Positions 23,910 through 33,347 are shown, numbered from the stretch's first letter. The stretch is 39,898 bases of DNA from Bosea beijingensis (GCF_030758975.1 NZ_CP132359.1:4841882-4881779); one strand, 5' to 3'. Numbers and translations: made by a program. Notes: generated by a model not told the origin, from the letters alone.

Positions 23910-24776
23910 TCAGCCGAGATCGGGCCGGGGCCGGACGAGCCCTTCCTGGGCGACAGAAGCGACGAGGCGGCCCTGCCGATCGAAGACGAGGCCGCGCGAG
24001 AAGCCGCGCGCCCCGGAGGTCGAGGGGCTGTCCTGCGAGTAGAGCAGCCAGTCGTCGGCCCGGAACGGGCGATGGAACCACAGGGCGTGATCGAGGCTCG
24101 CGGCCTGGATCTTCTGGTCGAAAACGGTCGCGCCATGGGCGATCAGGCTGGAATCGAGCAGCAGCAGGTCGGATGCGTAGGCGAGCACGCTACGGTGAAA
24201 GGCCGGCTCGTCCGGCAAAGGTTCGATCGCGCGGATCCAGACGTTGAATTTCGGCTCCAGGCTGCCGCCGCCGCGATAGCGATCCAGCTCGACCGGGCGA
24301 ATCTCGATCGGCCGCTTGCGCTGATAGAAGGTCTGGAGCGGGTTGTGCTCCGGCGCGGTGAAGAGCTTCACCATCTCCTCGCGATCCGGCAGCTCTTCCG
24401 GCATCGGCACCTTCGGCATCGGCATCTGGTGCTCGTAGCCGGGTTCCTCGACATGGAAGGAGGCCGACATGGCGAAGATCGCCTCGCCCTTCTGCACGGC
24501 CAGCACGCGGCGCGTGGTGAAGGAGCGGCCGTCACGCAGGCGGTCGACCTCGTAGACGATCGGCACCTCGGGATCGCCCGCCAGCAGGAAATAGGCATGG
24601 AGCGAATGCGGTTGCCGGCCTTCGACCGTCTTGCAGGCGGCATAGAGCGACTGCGCGATGACCTGACCGCCGAAGACGCGCGGCCAGCTCGATTTGGGGC
24701 TGCGACCGCGGAACAGGTTGCGCTCAAGCTGCTCGAGGTCGAGGATCGCCGTCAGGGAGGCGCTGATCTGGGACAT
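23910..24776 (-). CDS. tesB: Acyl-CoA thioesterase II
   Basis: A 288-residue double-hotdog thioesterase that hydrolyses medium- and long-chain acyl-CoA in the cytoplasm; the length matches TesB. The N-terminal hotdog carries RVFGGQVIAQSLYAA (about 33-47) and LHAYFLLAGDP. The C-terminal hotdog carries ASLDHALWFHRPFRADDWLLY and RGFSRGLVFDRQGRLVASVAQEGL, including the expected catalytic Asp, Thr/Ser and Gln region. ATG at 24776 starts MSQISASLTAIL, the normal family start. It is divergent from the UbiH-like gene. The gene order glnK, tesB, hydroxylase is, from memory, common in Hyphomicrobiales. Confidence 0.94.
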   Translation of the reverse strand: MSQISASLTAILDLEQLERNLFRGRSPKSSWPRVFGGQVIAQSLYAACKTVEGRQPHSLHAYFLLAGDPEVPIVYEVDRLRDGRSFTTRRVLAVQKGEAIFAMSASFHVEEPGYEHQMPMPKVPMPEELPDREEMVKLFTAPEHNPLQTFYQRKRPIEIRPVELDRYRGGGSLEPKFNVWIRAIEPLPDEPAFHRSVLAYASDLLLLDSSLIAHGATVFDQKIQAASLDHALWFHRPFRADDWLLYSQDSPSTSGARGFSRGLVFDRQGRLVASVAQEGLVRPRPDLG

Positions 24777-24899
24777 GTTCGGCGGTATCGCGGTCTGGTT
24801 GACGGACGAGCCGGCGCCCCGCACAGGGACAACCGGTTTCGCCTGGCATCAGCACCGAGGCATCCCGTGGCGTCAAGTTGGCGCGGAGAGAAGGACGGT

Positions 24900-26150
24900 A
24901 TGGCTATCGAACAAGGCAGCGGCGCCATGCGCATCGTCATCGCCGGCGGCGGCATCGCCGGGCTGGCATTGGCGCTCGCGCTGAAGCAGGGGCTGGGCGA
25001 GAGCTTCTCGGTCATCCTGGCCGATCCGGCTCTGGCGGCGGCGCCCCGCGTCGATAATCGGGCCTATGCGGTCGCGGCTGGCGGTCGGGCGATGCTGAAG
25101 ACGCTGGGCATCTGGGATGCGATTGCGCATACCGCCCAGCCGATGCTGGAGATGATCGTCTCGGACAGCCGGACCGAAGATGCGGTCCGCCCGGTCTTCC
25201 TGACCTTCGACGGCGAGATCGAACCCGGCGAACCCTTCGCCCATATGATCGAGAACGCGGCGCTGGTCGCGGCGTTGAAGGCGTCCTGCGAGAAGGCGGG
25301 CGTTGAATTGCGCAGCACCGGCGTGCAGCGTTTCACGGCCGATGATGCCGCGGTCGAACTGGTTTTCAGTGACGGAACGCGCTGCGCGGCTGTTTTGCTG
25401 GTCGCGGCCGATGGCTCCCGCTCGAAACTGCGCGAGCAGGCAGGTATCGGCTGGGTCGGTTGGGATTACGGCCAGTCCGGTATCGTCGCGACGATCGGGC
25501 ATGAGCGGCCGCATGACGGCCGAGCGGTCGAGCATTTCCTGCCGTCGGGGCCGTTCGCGATCCTGCCGCTGGCCGATGGCGGCACGCTCGGGCATCGCTC
25601 CTCGATCGTCTGGACGGAGCGGGCGGAGAATGTCGCGCCACTGCTCTCGCTCGACGCCCAGGACATGCTGGCCGAGATCGAGCGGCGCTTCGGGCTCGAA
25701 CTCGGCGAGATCGCGCTGGAAAGCGCTGTCAGCGCACATCCGCTCGGCTTCGGTGTCGCGCGGCGCTTCGTCGGCGAGCGGCTGGCCCTGCTGGGCGATG
25801 CCGCACACCTGATACATCCGATCGCCGGGCAAGGCCTCAATCTCGGGCTGAAGGACGTTGCGGCGCTGGCCGAGGCGGTCGTCGATGCGGCGAGGCTCGG
25901 GCTCGATCCCGGCTCGGCCGATGTGCTGGAAGATTACGAGAAAGCGCGGCGCTTCGACACGGTGGCGATGGGTGCCGTGACCGACGGGCTGAATCGGCTG
26001 TTCTCGAACGATGCGACGCCGCTCAGGCTGGCGCGCGATCTCGGGCTCGGCATCGTCGACCGGATGCCGGGGCTGAAGCGCTTCTTCATCCGCGAGGCGG
26101 CAGGCGTCGCCGGCGCGCCGCCGCGGCTGCTGAGAGGCGAGGCGCTCTAG
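24900..26150 (+). CDS. UbiH/UbiF/COQ6 family FAD-dependent hydroxylase
   Basis: A 416-residue flavoprotein monooxygenase expected to hydroxylate the aromatic ring of ubiquinone precursors at the membrane. The FAD dinucleotide-binding motif GGGIAGLALALAL is at 16-28, the DG motif in LLVAADGSRSKLR near 168-180, and the GD motif LLGDAAHLIHPIAGQGLNLGLKD near 298-320, all in order. ATG at 24900 is preceded by a purine-rich GGAGAGAAGGA. The long open frame upstream is antisense to tesB. Which ring position it acts on cannot be told from sequence; alphaproteobacteria often use one such enzyme for several steps. Confidence 0.92.
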   Translation: MAIEQGSGAMRIVIAGGGIAGLALALALKQGLGESFSVILADPALAAAPRVDNRAYAVAAGGRAMLKTLGIWDAIAHTAQPMLEMIVSDSRTEDAVRPVFLTFDGEIEPGEPFAHMIENAALVAALKASCEKAGVELRSTGVQRFTADDAAVELVFSDGTRCAAVLLVAADGSRSKLREQAGIGWVGWDYGQSGIVATIGHERPHDGRAVEHFLPSGPFAILPLADGGTLGHRSSIVWTERAENVAPLLSLDAQDMLAEIERRFGLELGEIALESAVSAHPLGFGVARRFVGERLALLGDAAHLIHPIAGQGLNLGLKDVAALAEAVVDAARLGLDPGSADVLEDYEKARRFDTVAMGAVTDGLNRLFSNDATPLRLARDLGLGIVDRMPGLKRFFIREAAGVAGAPPRLLRGEAL

Positions 26151-26183
26151 CCGCCGCACGCTGCCCCAGAACGACGCCCTGTC

Positions 26184-26381
26184 TCAATCTTCCAGTTGCC
26201 GCGCCTCTTCCGGCAGCATGATCGGGATGCCGTCGCGGATCGGGTAGGCGAGCTTGGCCGGCCGGCTGATCAGTTCCTGCTTCGCAGCGTCATATTCCAG
26301 CGTCGCCTTGGTCAGCGGGCAGACCAGGATTTCGAGCAGCTTGGGGTCGATGCGGGTGGTCGTGTCGGCTTCGCCGGTCAT
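26184..26381 (-). CDS. Trm112/YcaR family protein
   Basis: A 65-residue protein: [53 protein letters not shown]. This is the Trm112-like zinc-ribbon fold in its proteobacterial form, where only one cysteine (VCPL) remains and the other metal ligands are lost. Eukaryotic homologues activate methyltransferases; the bacterial role is not settled. It converges with the hydroxylase gene and lies about 100 bp downstream of the NAD-glutamate dehydrogenase gene on the same strand. Confidence 0.9.
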   Translation of the reverse strand: MTGEADTTTRIDPKLLEILVCPLTKATLEYDAAKQELISRPAKLAYPIRDGIPIMLPEEARQLED

Positions 26382-26489
26382 CGGTGTTTCCGTTCAACAA
26401 GTGCATCGGACCGAAAAGCGGCTACCGCCCTCCGGTCCGATGTCAAGACATAGAGCTCAGGTCGTTTGGCGCGTGGCGCGCTCGGCAAC

Positions 26490-29400
26490 CTAGCGCTTGC
26501 GCGGCAGATCGGCCAGCATGCCGGCCGCCACCATCAGCTTCGGCAAGGTGAGACCGGAGCTGGCGATCGCGTTCACGGTGCTGCGGGTGCGCTCCGCATC
26601 CTCGCCGCGCTCGCCGAGCCAGCTCTCCAGCGTGCCCTGCCCCTTGGCCGAGGCCGAAACCTCCTGCGTCAGGTTGGACTGGGCGTCGTCGAGGGTCTCG
26701 ACCGCACGTTCACGGGCGAGGCGCTCGTAATCGTCAGTCGCAGGCACGGCCGCCGCCGCGGCCTTCAGGCTCGACAGGCCGAAGAGCGCGTCGACGCCGA
26801 AATGGATGCGGGCGACCTCGCCGATCTTGCGCTTGCTGCGTTCGGCGATGTCGACGATGTCGGTGGCTTCGGCGAGCGCCGGCAGGCTGGCGACGCGCGT
26901 CGCCAGCGCTTCCGGTACGCCCTCGGAGGTCAGCACGGCGATGCGCGCGAGCCTTGCCTGCGAAGCGGCCTCGGGCAGCAGGCTGCCGAGATGCTCGGAC
27001 AGTTCCTTCACGCCCTTGGCATAGCGGGCGATGGTCTGCTCGATCGTGCCCGGCTTGGCGACGCTGCGCCGCAGGAACCAGCCCATGCGGTTGGTGACGA
27101 GCTCCTGCGCGGCGCCATAAAGGCCGAGCTGGGTCCTGCCGGGGATTTTCGCATCGAGCGCGTCGATCTCGCCGTTGAGCGCGATGAGATCGAAGGAATC
27201 GCGCGCGATCGCGTAGGCCGCCGCGATGGCCGGCGCATCCGAGCGGGTCAGCGCCGCCAGCACCGGCACGAGGGCCGGGCCGCCGCGGTTGACGATGGCA
27301 TTGGCGAGCTGGGTCGCGACGATCTCGCGGCGCAGCTTGTGGCTGGCGATCGCATCCGGATAGGCCTCGCGCAGCGCCTTCGGGAAATAGCGGACGAGTT
27401 CGGTCGCGAGATAGGGATCGTCCGGCACCGAGGATTCGAGCAATGCGTCGTGCAGCGAGAGCTTGGCATAGGCGAGCAGCACGGCGAGTTCCGGCCGGGT
27501 CAGGCCTTCGCTGCGCTTCTCGCGCTCGGCAAGCTGGGCATCGCTCGGCAGGTATTCGACGGAGCGGTCGAGCTTTCCGTCCTGCTCCAGCGTCTGCATC
27601 AGGAAGCGCAGGCCCGGCGTCGCGGCCGCCCCTTGCGCCTCGGTCAGCGAGAGCGCCAGCGTCTGCAGGTAGTTGTTGCGCAGGACGAGATCGCCGACCT
27701 CGTCGGTCATCGCCGCCAGCAACTCGTTGCGCTTGTCTTCCTTCAGGCGACCGTCCTTCACCGGGCCGGCGAGCGCGATCTTGATGTTGACCTCGACGTC
27801 GGAGGTGTTGACGCCGGCGGAGTTGTCGATCGCGTCGGTGTTGATCCTGACGCCCTTGCGGGCCGCCTCGATGCGGCCGCGCTGGGTGACGCCGAGATTG
27901 GCGCCCTCGCCGACGACACGCGTCCTGAGATCGTTGCCGGTGATGCGGATCGCGTCATTGGCGCGGTCGCCGACCTGGGCGTCGGTTTCGTCGGTCGCGC
28001 GGATATAGGTGCCGATGCCGCCGAACCAGAGCAGGTCGACGCGCGCCTTGAGGATCGCCGTCATCAGCTCAGGTGGCGAGACCTCCTTCTTGTCGAGGTC
28101 GAGCAGTGCGCGAACCTCGGCCGAGAGCGGGATGCTCTTGGCCTGGCGCGAGAACACGCCGCCGCCCTTCGAGATCAGGCTCTTGTCGTAATCGGCCCAG
28201 GACGAGCGCGGCAGGGCGAAGAGGCGCTGACGCTCGGCCAGAGACTTCGCCGGGTCGGGGCCCGGATCGAGGAAGATGTCGCGGTGGTCGAAGGCCGCGA
28301 CCAGCTTGATCGCCGGCGAGAGCAGCATGCCGTTGCCGAAGACGTCACCCGACATGTCGCCGACGCCGGCGACGGTGAAGGGCGTGGTCTGGATATCGAC
28401 ATCGACCTCGCGGAAATGGCGCTTCACGGCTTCCCAGCCGCCTCGCGCCGTAATGCCCATGCCCTTGTGGTCGTAGCCCTGCGAGCCGCCCGAGGCGAAG
28501 GCGTCGCCGAGCCAGTGATGCTTCTCCAGCGAGATCGCGTTGGCGGTGTCGGAGAAGGTCGCGGTGCCCTTGTCGGCGGCGACGACGAGATAGGGGTCGT
28601 CCCCGTCATGGCGCACCGTATCCGGCGGCGGCACGATGGTCTCGCCGTCGAGATTGTCGGTGAGCTCGAGCAGGTTGCGGATGAAGATGCGGTAGCTCTC
28701 GGTGCCTTCGGTGAGCCAGGCGGCGCGGTCCGAGGCCGGCGGGAGCTGCTTGGGGAAGAAGCCGCCCTTGGCGCCGACCGGCACGATCACCGCGTTCTTG
28801 ACCTGCTGAGCCTTGACGAGGCCGAGCACCTCGGTGCGGAAATCCTGCGGCCGGTCGGACCAGCGCAGGCCGCCGCGGGCAACCTTGCCGAAGCGCATAT
28901 GGATGCCCTCGACGCGCGGCGAATAGACGAAGATCTCGTAGAGCGGGCGCGGCAGCGGCAGGCCGTCGACCTTGGCGCAGTCGAACTTGAAGGTGATGGT
29001 CTGGCGCGGCTGGCCGTCGGGACCGATCTGGAAGAAGTTGGTGCGTAGCGCAGCGTCGACCAGGTTCACGAGGCGGCGCAGGATGCGGTCCTCGTCGAGG
29101 CTGGTGACGGCGTCGAGGGCCTCCTCGATCTCGGCATGTTTCTGGGCCATGCGCTGCTCGCGTTCGTCCGCCGGGACGCGCGGGTCGAACTTGGCAGTGA
29201 AATAGGCGACGAGCCCGGCAGCGATATCGGGATGGCTGGTCAGCGCATCGGCGATATAGCCCTGGGCATAGGGTGCGCCGGCTTGGCGAAGGTAGCGGCC
29301 GAAGGCACGCAGCAGCGCGGCCTCCCGCCAGGCGAGGCCGGCGACGAGCACGAGCTGGTCGAAGCGATCGGATTCCGCGAGGCCGCGGAACTGCGCCATC

Positions 29401-31322
29401 AGGGCCGCCTCAATGGTCGGATCGAGATGCTCGATATCGATCTCGCCGTCGTCGGCGCGCTCCAGCGTCATGTCATGCAGCCAGATGCGAACCGCGTCGC
29501 CGTTGCCCTGCGGCATGACGTTGTAGGTCCGCTCGTTGACGACGCGGAAGCCCATGTTCTCCAGCACCGGGACGCGGGCCGAAAGCGAGATCGGCGCGCC
29601 CCGCGAGAACACCTTGAGATTGGCGCGCTTGGCGTCGTCGCCCTCGCGCCGGTAGAGATTGACGGCGCGCGCCCGCTCCGGCGTGAGCTGCTGGAGCATC
29701 TCGATATCGACGAGCGCGTCGGCGGCCGAGAAGCGCTCGCGATAGGCGGCGCCGAAGGCCTCGGCATAGCGCTCGGCCAGCGCCCGGGCGGCGGGGCCGG
29801 CCTTCTCCTGGTCGAGCACGTCCTTCAGTCCGTCGCCCCAGGTGCGGACGATGGCGCTGATGCCGGATTCCAGCGTCGAACGCTCGACGCGCGGGGTTTT
29901 GCCCTCGTCGCGGCCGATGATGTAGTGGGTGCGCGAGAGCGGACCCTCGGGGTAGGCGGGGTAGGCGGCCGAAAGGCGCCCGCCATAGACCCGCGCCAGG
30001 AAATCGCCGACGCGCAGGCGCACCGTGGTGTCGTAGCGGTCCTTCGGGATGAAGACGAGGATCGAGACGAAGCGGTCGAACTCGTCGACGCGGGCGAGCG
30101 CGCGGATGCGCGGCCGCTCGGTGAGCTGGAGGATGTCGAGCGCGAACTGCTCCAGCGTCGCCACGTCGATCTGGAAGAGTTCGTCGCGCGGATAGGCGTC
30201 GAGCACGTTCATCAGGGCGCGGCCGGAATAGCTCGCCGGGTCGAAGCCGATATTCTTGGCGACGCGCGCGACCTTGAGGCGCAGATAGGGAATCGCGCGG
30301 GCCGAGCCGGTATAGGCGTTCGAGGTCAGCAGGCCGACGATGCGTAACTCGCCGTCGAGACGGCCGTCCGGCGTGAACAGCTTGACGCCGACATAGTCGA
30401 GATGGACGCGCCGGTGGACGCGGCTCTTGACGTTGGCCTTGGTGATGATGAGCGCCTGGGGCTTGGCCAGGAAGGAGCGCAGCTCCGGCGTGACCGTGAC
30501 CAGCTCACGGCCCTTGCGCAGGACCTTGACGGTGGGATCGCGCAGGATGCCGAGGCCCGAGCCTTCGATCGGGTCGGCCGCGACGTCGCCGCCCGGGAAG
30601 CGATAGGCGCGGATGCCGAGCAGGGTGAAGTTGTCGCCGGCGATCCATTCGAGGAATTGCAGCGCCTCGTTGATCTCGTCCTCCGGCAGCGGCGGCGGAT
30701 TGGCGCGATAGGCCTGGATCACCTCGGTGATGCGGCCGCGCATCGCGGCCCAGTCATCGACGGCGAGCGCGACATCGGCATAGACGTGGTCGAGCCCGGC
30801 GCGCAGCTTCTCGCGGGCTTCCGGCGTGTCGATGCGCGGGACATGGATGTGGAGCAGGCTCTCGCGGCGCGTGCCCTCGGGGGCGCGACCGGCGGCCTCG
30901 CCGGCGAGCGAGGCGAACTTGCCCTTGGCGTCGCGGGCGACGGCCAGGATCGGGTGGGCGACGAGGCGCGGCTCATGGCCCTGCTCCTGCAATTCGGCCA
31001 GCGTCGAATCGAGCAGGAACGGCTTGTTGTCGTTGACGACCTCGAGAACGGTGAGCTGGTTCTTGCGCTCGCCCTCGCCGTATTCCTCGTCGCGGAAGCG
31101 CAGGTTGATCCTATCAGGCTTGCGCGGCTCGGCGAGCTGCTCGAAGGCGGCGGCTGCGGTACGGGCCAGCATGTCGGCCGGAAGGGCTTCGAGATCCTCG
31201 GCGACTGAGCGGCCAAAGAGCAGGCGGGGGAACTCGGCAGGCATCGAACTCTTCAGTCCGGTGGCTGCGGCCTCGATCGCTGCGATTGCACTCGCAGTCG
31301 CGTTCGTCACCCGTTTGCCCAT
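26490..31322 (-). CDS. NAD-specific glutamate dehydrogenase, large (180-kDa) type
   Basis: A protein of about 1610 residues, the size of the GDH-180 family, which oxidises glutamate to 2-oxoglutarate and ammonia, mainly for catabolism. The N-terminal half holds regulatory ACT-like regions. The catalytic part shows GGLRWSDRPQDFRTEVLGLVKAQQVKNAVIVPVGAKGGFFPK (about 810-855) and GVGDMSGDVFGNGMLLSPAIKLVAAFDHRDIFLDP (about 985-1020). ATG at 31322 (MGKRVTNAT) is chosen; an in-frame ATG at 31358 would add 12 residues of less family-like sequence, and neither start has a strong ribosome-binding site. Divergent from the peroxidase-like gene. In Caulobacter the homologue also links metabolism to division. 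Confidence 0.95.
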   Translation of the reverse strand: MGKRVTNATASAIAAIEAAATGLKSSMPAEFPRLLFGRSVAEDLEALPADMLARTAAAAFEQLAEPRKPDRINLRFRDEEYGEGERKNQLTVLEVVNDNKPFLLDSTLAELQEQGHEPRLVAHPILAVARDAKGKFASLAGEAAGRAPEGTRRESLLHIHVPRIDTPEAREKLRAGLDHVYADVALAVDDWAAMRGRITEVIQAYRANPPPLPEDEINEALQFLEWIAGDNFTLLGIRAYRFPGGDVAADPIEGSGLGILRDPTVKVLRKGRELVTVTPELRSFLAKPQALIITKANVKSRVHRRVHLDYVGVKLFTPDGRLDGELRIVGLLTSNAYTGSARAIPYLRLKVARVAKNIGFDPASYSGRALMNVLDAYPRDELFQIDVATLEQFALDILQLTERPRIRALARVDEFDRFVSILVFIPKDRYDTTVRLRVGDFLARVYGGRLSAAYPAYPEGPLSRTHYIIGRDEGKTPRVERSTLESGISAIVRTWGDGLKDVLDQEKAGPAARALAERYAEAFGAAYRERFSAADALVDIEMLQQLTPERARAVNLYRREGDDAKRANLKVFSRGAPISLSARVPVLENMGFRVVNERTYNVMPQGNGDAVRIWLHDMTLERADDGEIDIEHLDPTIEAALMAQFRGLAESDRFDQLVLVAGLAWREAALLRAFGRYLRQAGAPYAQGYIADALTSHPDIAAGLVAYFTAKFDPRVPADEREQRMAQKHAEIEEALDAVTSLDEDRILRRLVNLVDAALRTNFFQIGPDGQPRQTITFKFDCAKVDGLPLPRPLYEIFVYSPRVEGIHMRFGKVARGGLRWSDRPQDFRTEVLGLVKAQQVKNAVIVPVGAKGGFFPKQLPPASDRAAWLTEGTESYRIFIRNLLELTDNLDGETIVPPPDTVRHDGDDPYLVVAADKGTATFSDTANAISLEKHHWLGDAFASGGSQGYDHKGMGITARGGWEAVKRHFREVDVDIQTTPFTVAGVGDMSGDVFGNGMLLSPAIKLVAAFDHRDIFLDPGPDPAKSLAERQRLFALPRSSWADYDKSLISKGGGVFSRQAKSIPLSAEVRALLDLDKKEVSPPELMTAILKARVDLLWFGGIGTYIRATDETDAQVGDRANDAIRITGNDLRTRVVGEGANLGVTQRGRIEAARKGVRINTDAIDNSAGVNTSDVEVNIKIALAGPVKDGRLKEDKRNELLAAMTDEVGDLVLRNNYLQTLALSLTEAQGAAATPGLRFLMQTLEQDGKLDRSVEYLPSDAQLAEREKRSEGLTRPELAVLLAYAKLSLHDALLESSVPDDPYLATELVRYFPKALREAYPDAIASHKLRREIVATQLANAIVNRGGPALVPVLAALTRSDAPAIAAAYAIARDSFDLIALNGEIDALDAKIPGRTQLGLYGAAQELVTNRMGWFLRRSVAKPGTIEQTIARYAKGVKELSEHLGSLLPEAASQARLARIAVLTSEGVPEALATRVASLPALAEATDIVDIAERSKRKIGEVARIHFGVDALFGLSSLKAAAAAVPATDDYERLARERAVETLDDAQSNLTQEVSASAKGQGTLESWLGERGEDAERTRSTVNAIASSGLTLPKLMVAAGMLADLPRKR

Positions 31323-31433
31323 ATCCCAACCCCAGTTGTTTTGCCGCAGCGATGACATAGGCTGCGGAGCCTTTCAACTTGCCGTGCCTGAAAAAGCGGC
31401 AAACCGACGCTCCCCGACTCGACAGGACACACC

Positions 31434-32051
31434 ATGGCAACAAAGCATGACAAACCCAAGGTGGGAGAAGAGCCGGCGCGCCAGGATTCGCCGCCGGCCG
31501 TGATGGCGCTGGACCTGAAGCCGGGTGCGCTCTCGGCCGAAAATCAGGCCTATTTCGCGAAATGCCAGGAGAAGCTCGGTTTCGTGCCGAATGTCCTGAC
31601 CTCCTACGCGCATGACGACGCCAAGCTCACGGCATTCGCCGCCTTCTACAACGACCTGATGCTGGCGCCGTCCGGCCTGTCGAAGCTGGAGCGGGAGATG
31701 ATCGCGGTCGCCGTCTCCAGCGTGAACCGCTGCTATTACTGCCTCACTGCCCATGGCGCGGCGGTGCGCCAGCTCTCCGGGGACCCGGTGCTGGGCGAGC
31801 TGATGGTGATGAATTATCGGGCGGCGGACTTGTCGGTTCGGCACCGGTCCATGCTCGATTTCTCGGTCAAGCTGACGGAGACGCCGCATCTCATCGGCGA
31901 AGACGACAGGGAAGCGCTGCGCAAGGCCGGGTTCGGCGAGCGCGACATCTGGGATATCGGCGCCGTCGCGTCGTTCTACAACATGTCGAACCGGATGGCC
32001 TCGGCGGTCGATATGCGGCCCAACGCCGAATATCACGGGCAGGCTCGGTAG
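31434..32051 (+). CDS. Peroxidase-related enzyme, AhpD/carboxymuconolactone decarboxylase family
   Basis: A 205-residue all-helical protein with the AhpD catalytic core: Glu88 (KLEREMIAVAVS) and Cys100-x-x-Cys103 with His107 in NRCYYCLTAHGAAV. The pattern fits the uncharacterised peroxidase-related branch rather than decarboxylases. It probably reduces hydroperoxides through the cysteine pair. A charged N-terminus of about 25 residues precedes the domain. Start at the ATG 31434 with AGGA upstream. Divergent from NAD-glutamate dehydrogenase, 111 bp between the starts. A long antisense open frame is a GC-rich shadow. Confidence 0.9.
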   Translation: MATKHDKPKVGEEPARQDSPPAVMALDLKPGALSAENQAYFAKCQEKLGFVPNVLTSYAHDDAKLTAFAAFYNDLMLAPSGLSKLEREMIAVAVSSVNRCYYCLTAHGAAVRQLSGDPVLGELMVMNYRAADLSVRHRSMLDFSVKLTETPHLIGEDDREALRKAGFGERDIWDIGAVASFYNMSNRMASAVDMRPNAEYHGQAR

Positions 32052-32109
32052 GGCGCTCCGGAATGACAGCGGTGGTGCGAGGCCGCCGCGATCTCCAAGT
32101 CTGTATCGG

Positions 32110-32140
32110 AAAAGAAAAACGGCCGGCGCAATGCCAGCCG
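32110..32140 (-). terminator. Strong minus-strand terminator with no assigned gene
   Basis: An 8-bp stem (32140-32133 with 32127-32120, one G-U pair, 5-nt loop) followed on the minus strand by a long T-run TTTTTCTTTT (32119-32110). It implies a transcript arriving from the right, in the 365-bp gap between 32051 and 32417. The plus-strand gene before it would not gain a T-run. Confidence 0.75.
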
Positions 32141-32377
32141 CTAGTTGGCCTCGACTCGGTGGCCCGGCTCCGCCCGAACTCCGGGGGGCTGGGGGGCTGA
32201 CAAACCGGCGATCAGCGAAACCGGGCCGTCGAGGCAACGCAGAGAGTTGAACGTCGCAACTTGGCGCTCGCTTGACGCGTTCGCGGCGAAAATGGGGCAT
32301 TCGCTGACAATGCCGACCCAGGCAGCGGTCCCGCGCCGGCTTAGTCCCTTGCCAGCACAGGACTGCAGGAGCATCAT
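32141..32377 (-). CDS. Possible small hypothetical protein or small RNA in the 32.05-32.42 kb gap
   Basis: The frame reads 78 residues from ATG 32377 (MMLLQSCAGKGLSRRGTAAWVGIV...) and stops at 32141, one base before the terminator stem. Third-position GC is lower than in the neighbouring genes and no good ribosome-binding site is seen, so coding is doubtful. I recognise no domain. The terminator makes transcription likely; a small RNA is equally possible. I compared it mentally with tmRNA, 6S, SRP and RNase P RNA and saw none of their signature sequences. Confidence 0.25.
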   Translation of the reverse strand: MMLLQSCAGKGLSRRGTAAWVGIVSECPIFAANASSERQVATFNSLRCLDGPVSLIAGLSAPQPPGVRAEPGHRVEAN

Positions 32378-32416
32378 CCTCGCATGATTTGGTGAGGCCC
32401 CGACCAGGGAGGCGCC

Positions 32417-32785
32417 ATGAGCGAGAGCGAAACGCCACAACCGCAAGCCGCCGGCGCGGTCGTGAACTTCCCAGCGCCGGCGCGACTAACCACCGTGACG
32501 TTCGACCGGCGCGAACTCAGCGAATTGCTCAATCTCTATGGCCGGATGGTCGCGGCCGGCGAATGGCGCGACTACGCCATCGATTTCCTGAAGGACAAGG
32601 CGCAGTTCTCGGTGTTCCGGCGTTCGTCCGAAATGCCGCTCTACAGGATCGTCAAGGACCCGGCGCTGGCGCGGCGGCAGGGCGCCTACTCGGTCGTCGC
32701 GGCGACGGGGCTGATCCTGAAGCGCGGCTCGGAGCTCTCGCGCGTGCTCAAGGTGCTCGACAACAAGCTCAGCGTGGTGAGCTGA
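32417..32785 (+). CDS. DUF2794 domain-containing protein
   Basis: A 122-residue protein, the normal size for DUF2794, which is found mainly in alphaproteobacteria and has no known function. The family pattern is clear: VTFDRRELSELLNLYGRMVAAGEWRDYAIDFLKDKAQFSVFRRSSEMPLYRIVKDP (about 27-82), then GAYSVVAATGLILKRG. ATG at 32417 preceded by AGGGAGG. It stands alone between the orphan terminator region and the convergent acetyltransferase gene. Confidence 0.9.
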   Translation: MSESETPQPQAAGAVVNFPAPARLTTVTFDRRELSELLNLYGRMVAAGEWRDYAIDFLKDKAQFSVFRRSSEMPLYRIVKDPALARRQGAYSVVAATGLILKRGSELSRVLKVLDNKLSVVS

Positions 32786-32810
32786 CGCGCCTGCCCGTCC
32801 GTGGCTGGTG

Positions 32811-33347
32811 TCAGATGCCGGGCGGCGTGCTGGCGCCTTCGCCCAGCTCCTTCTGCATCAGCATCTGGTCGAGCCAGCGGCCGTGCTTGAAGCCGACCTT
32901 CTCGGCGACCCCGATCAGGCGGAAGCCCGCCCGCTCATGCAGGCGCCGCGAGCCGACCGAGGCGCCGGTGCCGTCGCCTATCACCGCGATCATCTGGCGA
33001 AAGCCGCGCTCGGTGCAGGCCTGCATCAGGGCAGCGAGCAGCAGCCGGCCGATGCCGAGTCCCTGCGCCGTCGGCGCGAGATAGATCGAGTTCTCGACGG
33101 TCGAGCGGTAGGCCGGGCGCGGCCGGTAGGCGCCGGCATAGGCATAGCCGAGGATCTCGCCGTCCCGCTCTGCGATGAGATAGGGATAGCCACCTGCCAG
33201 GATCGCTTCGTAGCGCCGCTGCATCTCCGCCTCGTCCGGCGGCTCCAGCTCCCAGGAGGCCGTGCCGTGCAGCACCGCATCGGCGTAGATGGCGGCGATG
33301 GCGGGAATGTCGGCGGGATGGCCCTGGCGGATCGAAGGCGTCGTCAT
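32811..33347 (-). CDS. GNAT N-acetyltransferase, phosphinothricin acetyltransferase-like
   Basis: A 178-residue acetyltransferase. The acetyl-CoA binding motif QGLGIGRLLLAALMQA is at about 94-109. IYADAVLHGTASWELEPPDEAEMQRRYEAI near the N-terminus and YAGAYRPRPAYRSTVENSIYL are typical of the PAT/MddA group, which acetylate phosphinothricin or methionine sulfoximine and related toxic amino acids. A detoxification role is likely but the substrate is not proven. It converges with DUF2794 and shares its strand with the Bax inhibitor-1 gene, whose terminator lies just upstream. Confidence 0.9.
   Translation of the reverse strand: MTTPSIRQGHPADIPAIAAIYADAVLHGTASWELEPPDEAEMQRRYEAILAGGYPYLIAERDGEILGYAYAGAYRPRPAYRSTVENSIYLAPTAQGLGIGRLLLAALMQACTERGFRQMIAVIGDGTGASVGSRRLHERAGFRLIGVAEKVGFKHGRWLDQMLMQKELGEGASTPPGI

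Noticed and set aside
26466..29048. Very long open frame on the plus strand opposite NAD-glutamate dehydrogenase (860 codons)
   Set aside because: It is antisense to a clear family protein, is rich in R, A, G and D with no recognisable domain, and is typical of GC-rich shadow frames. The same applies to plus-strand frames at 228-2240 and 34472-36619.
31323..31433. Repeated TTGCCG/CGGCAA words in the gap before the peroxidase-like gene as a regulatory dyad
   Set aside because: The arms are short with a 13-nt loop and the words are common in this base composition; there is no independent support.
32141..32446. tmRNA, 6S RNA, SRP RNA or RNase P RNA in the gap with the orphan terminator
   Set aside because: None of the signature sequences (resume codon and tag, GGAAGCAG-type loop, GAGGAAAGTCC core, 6S bubble) could be seen.
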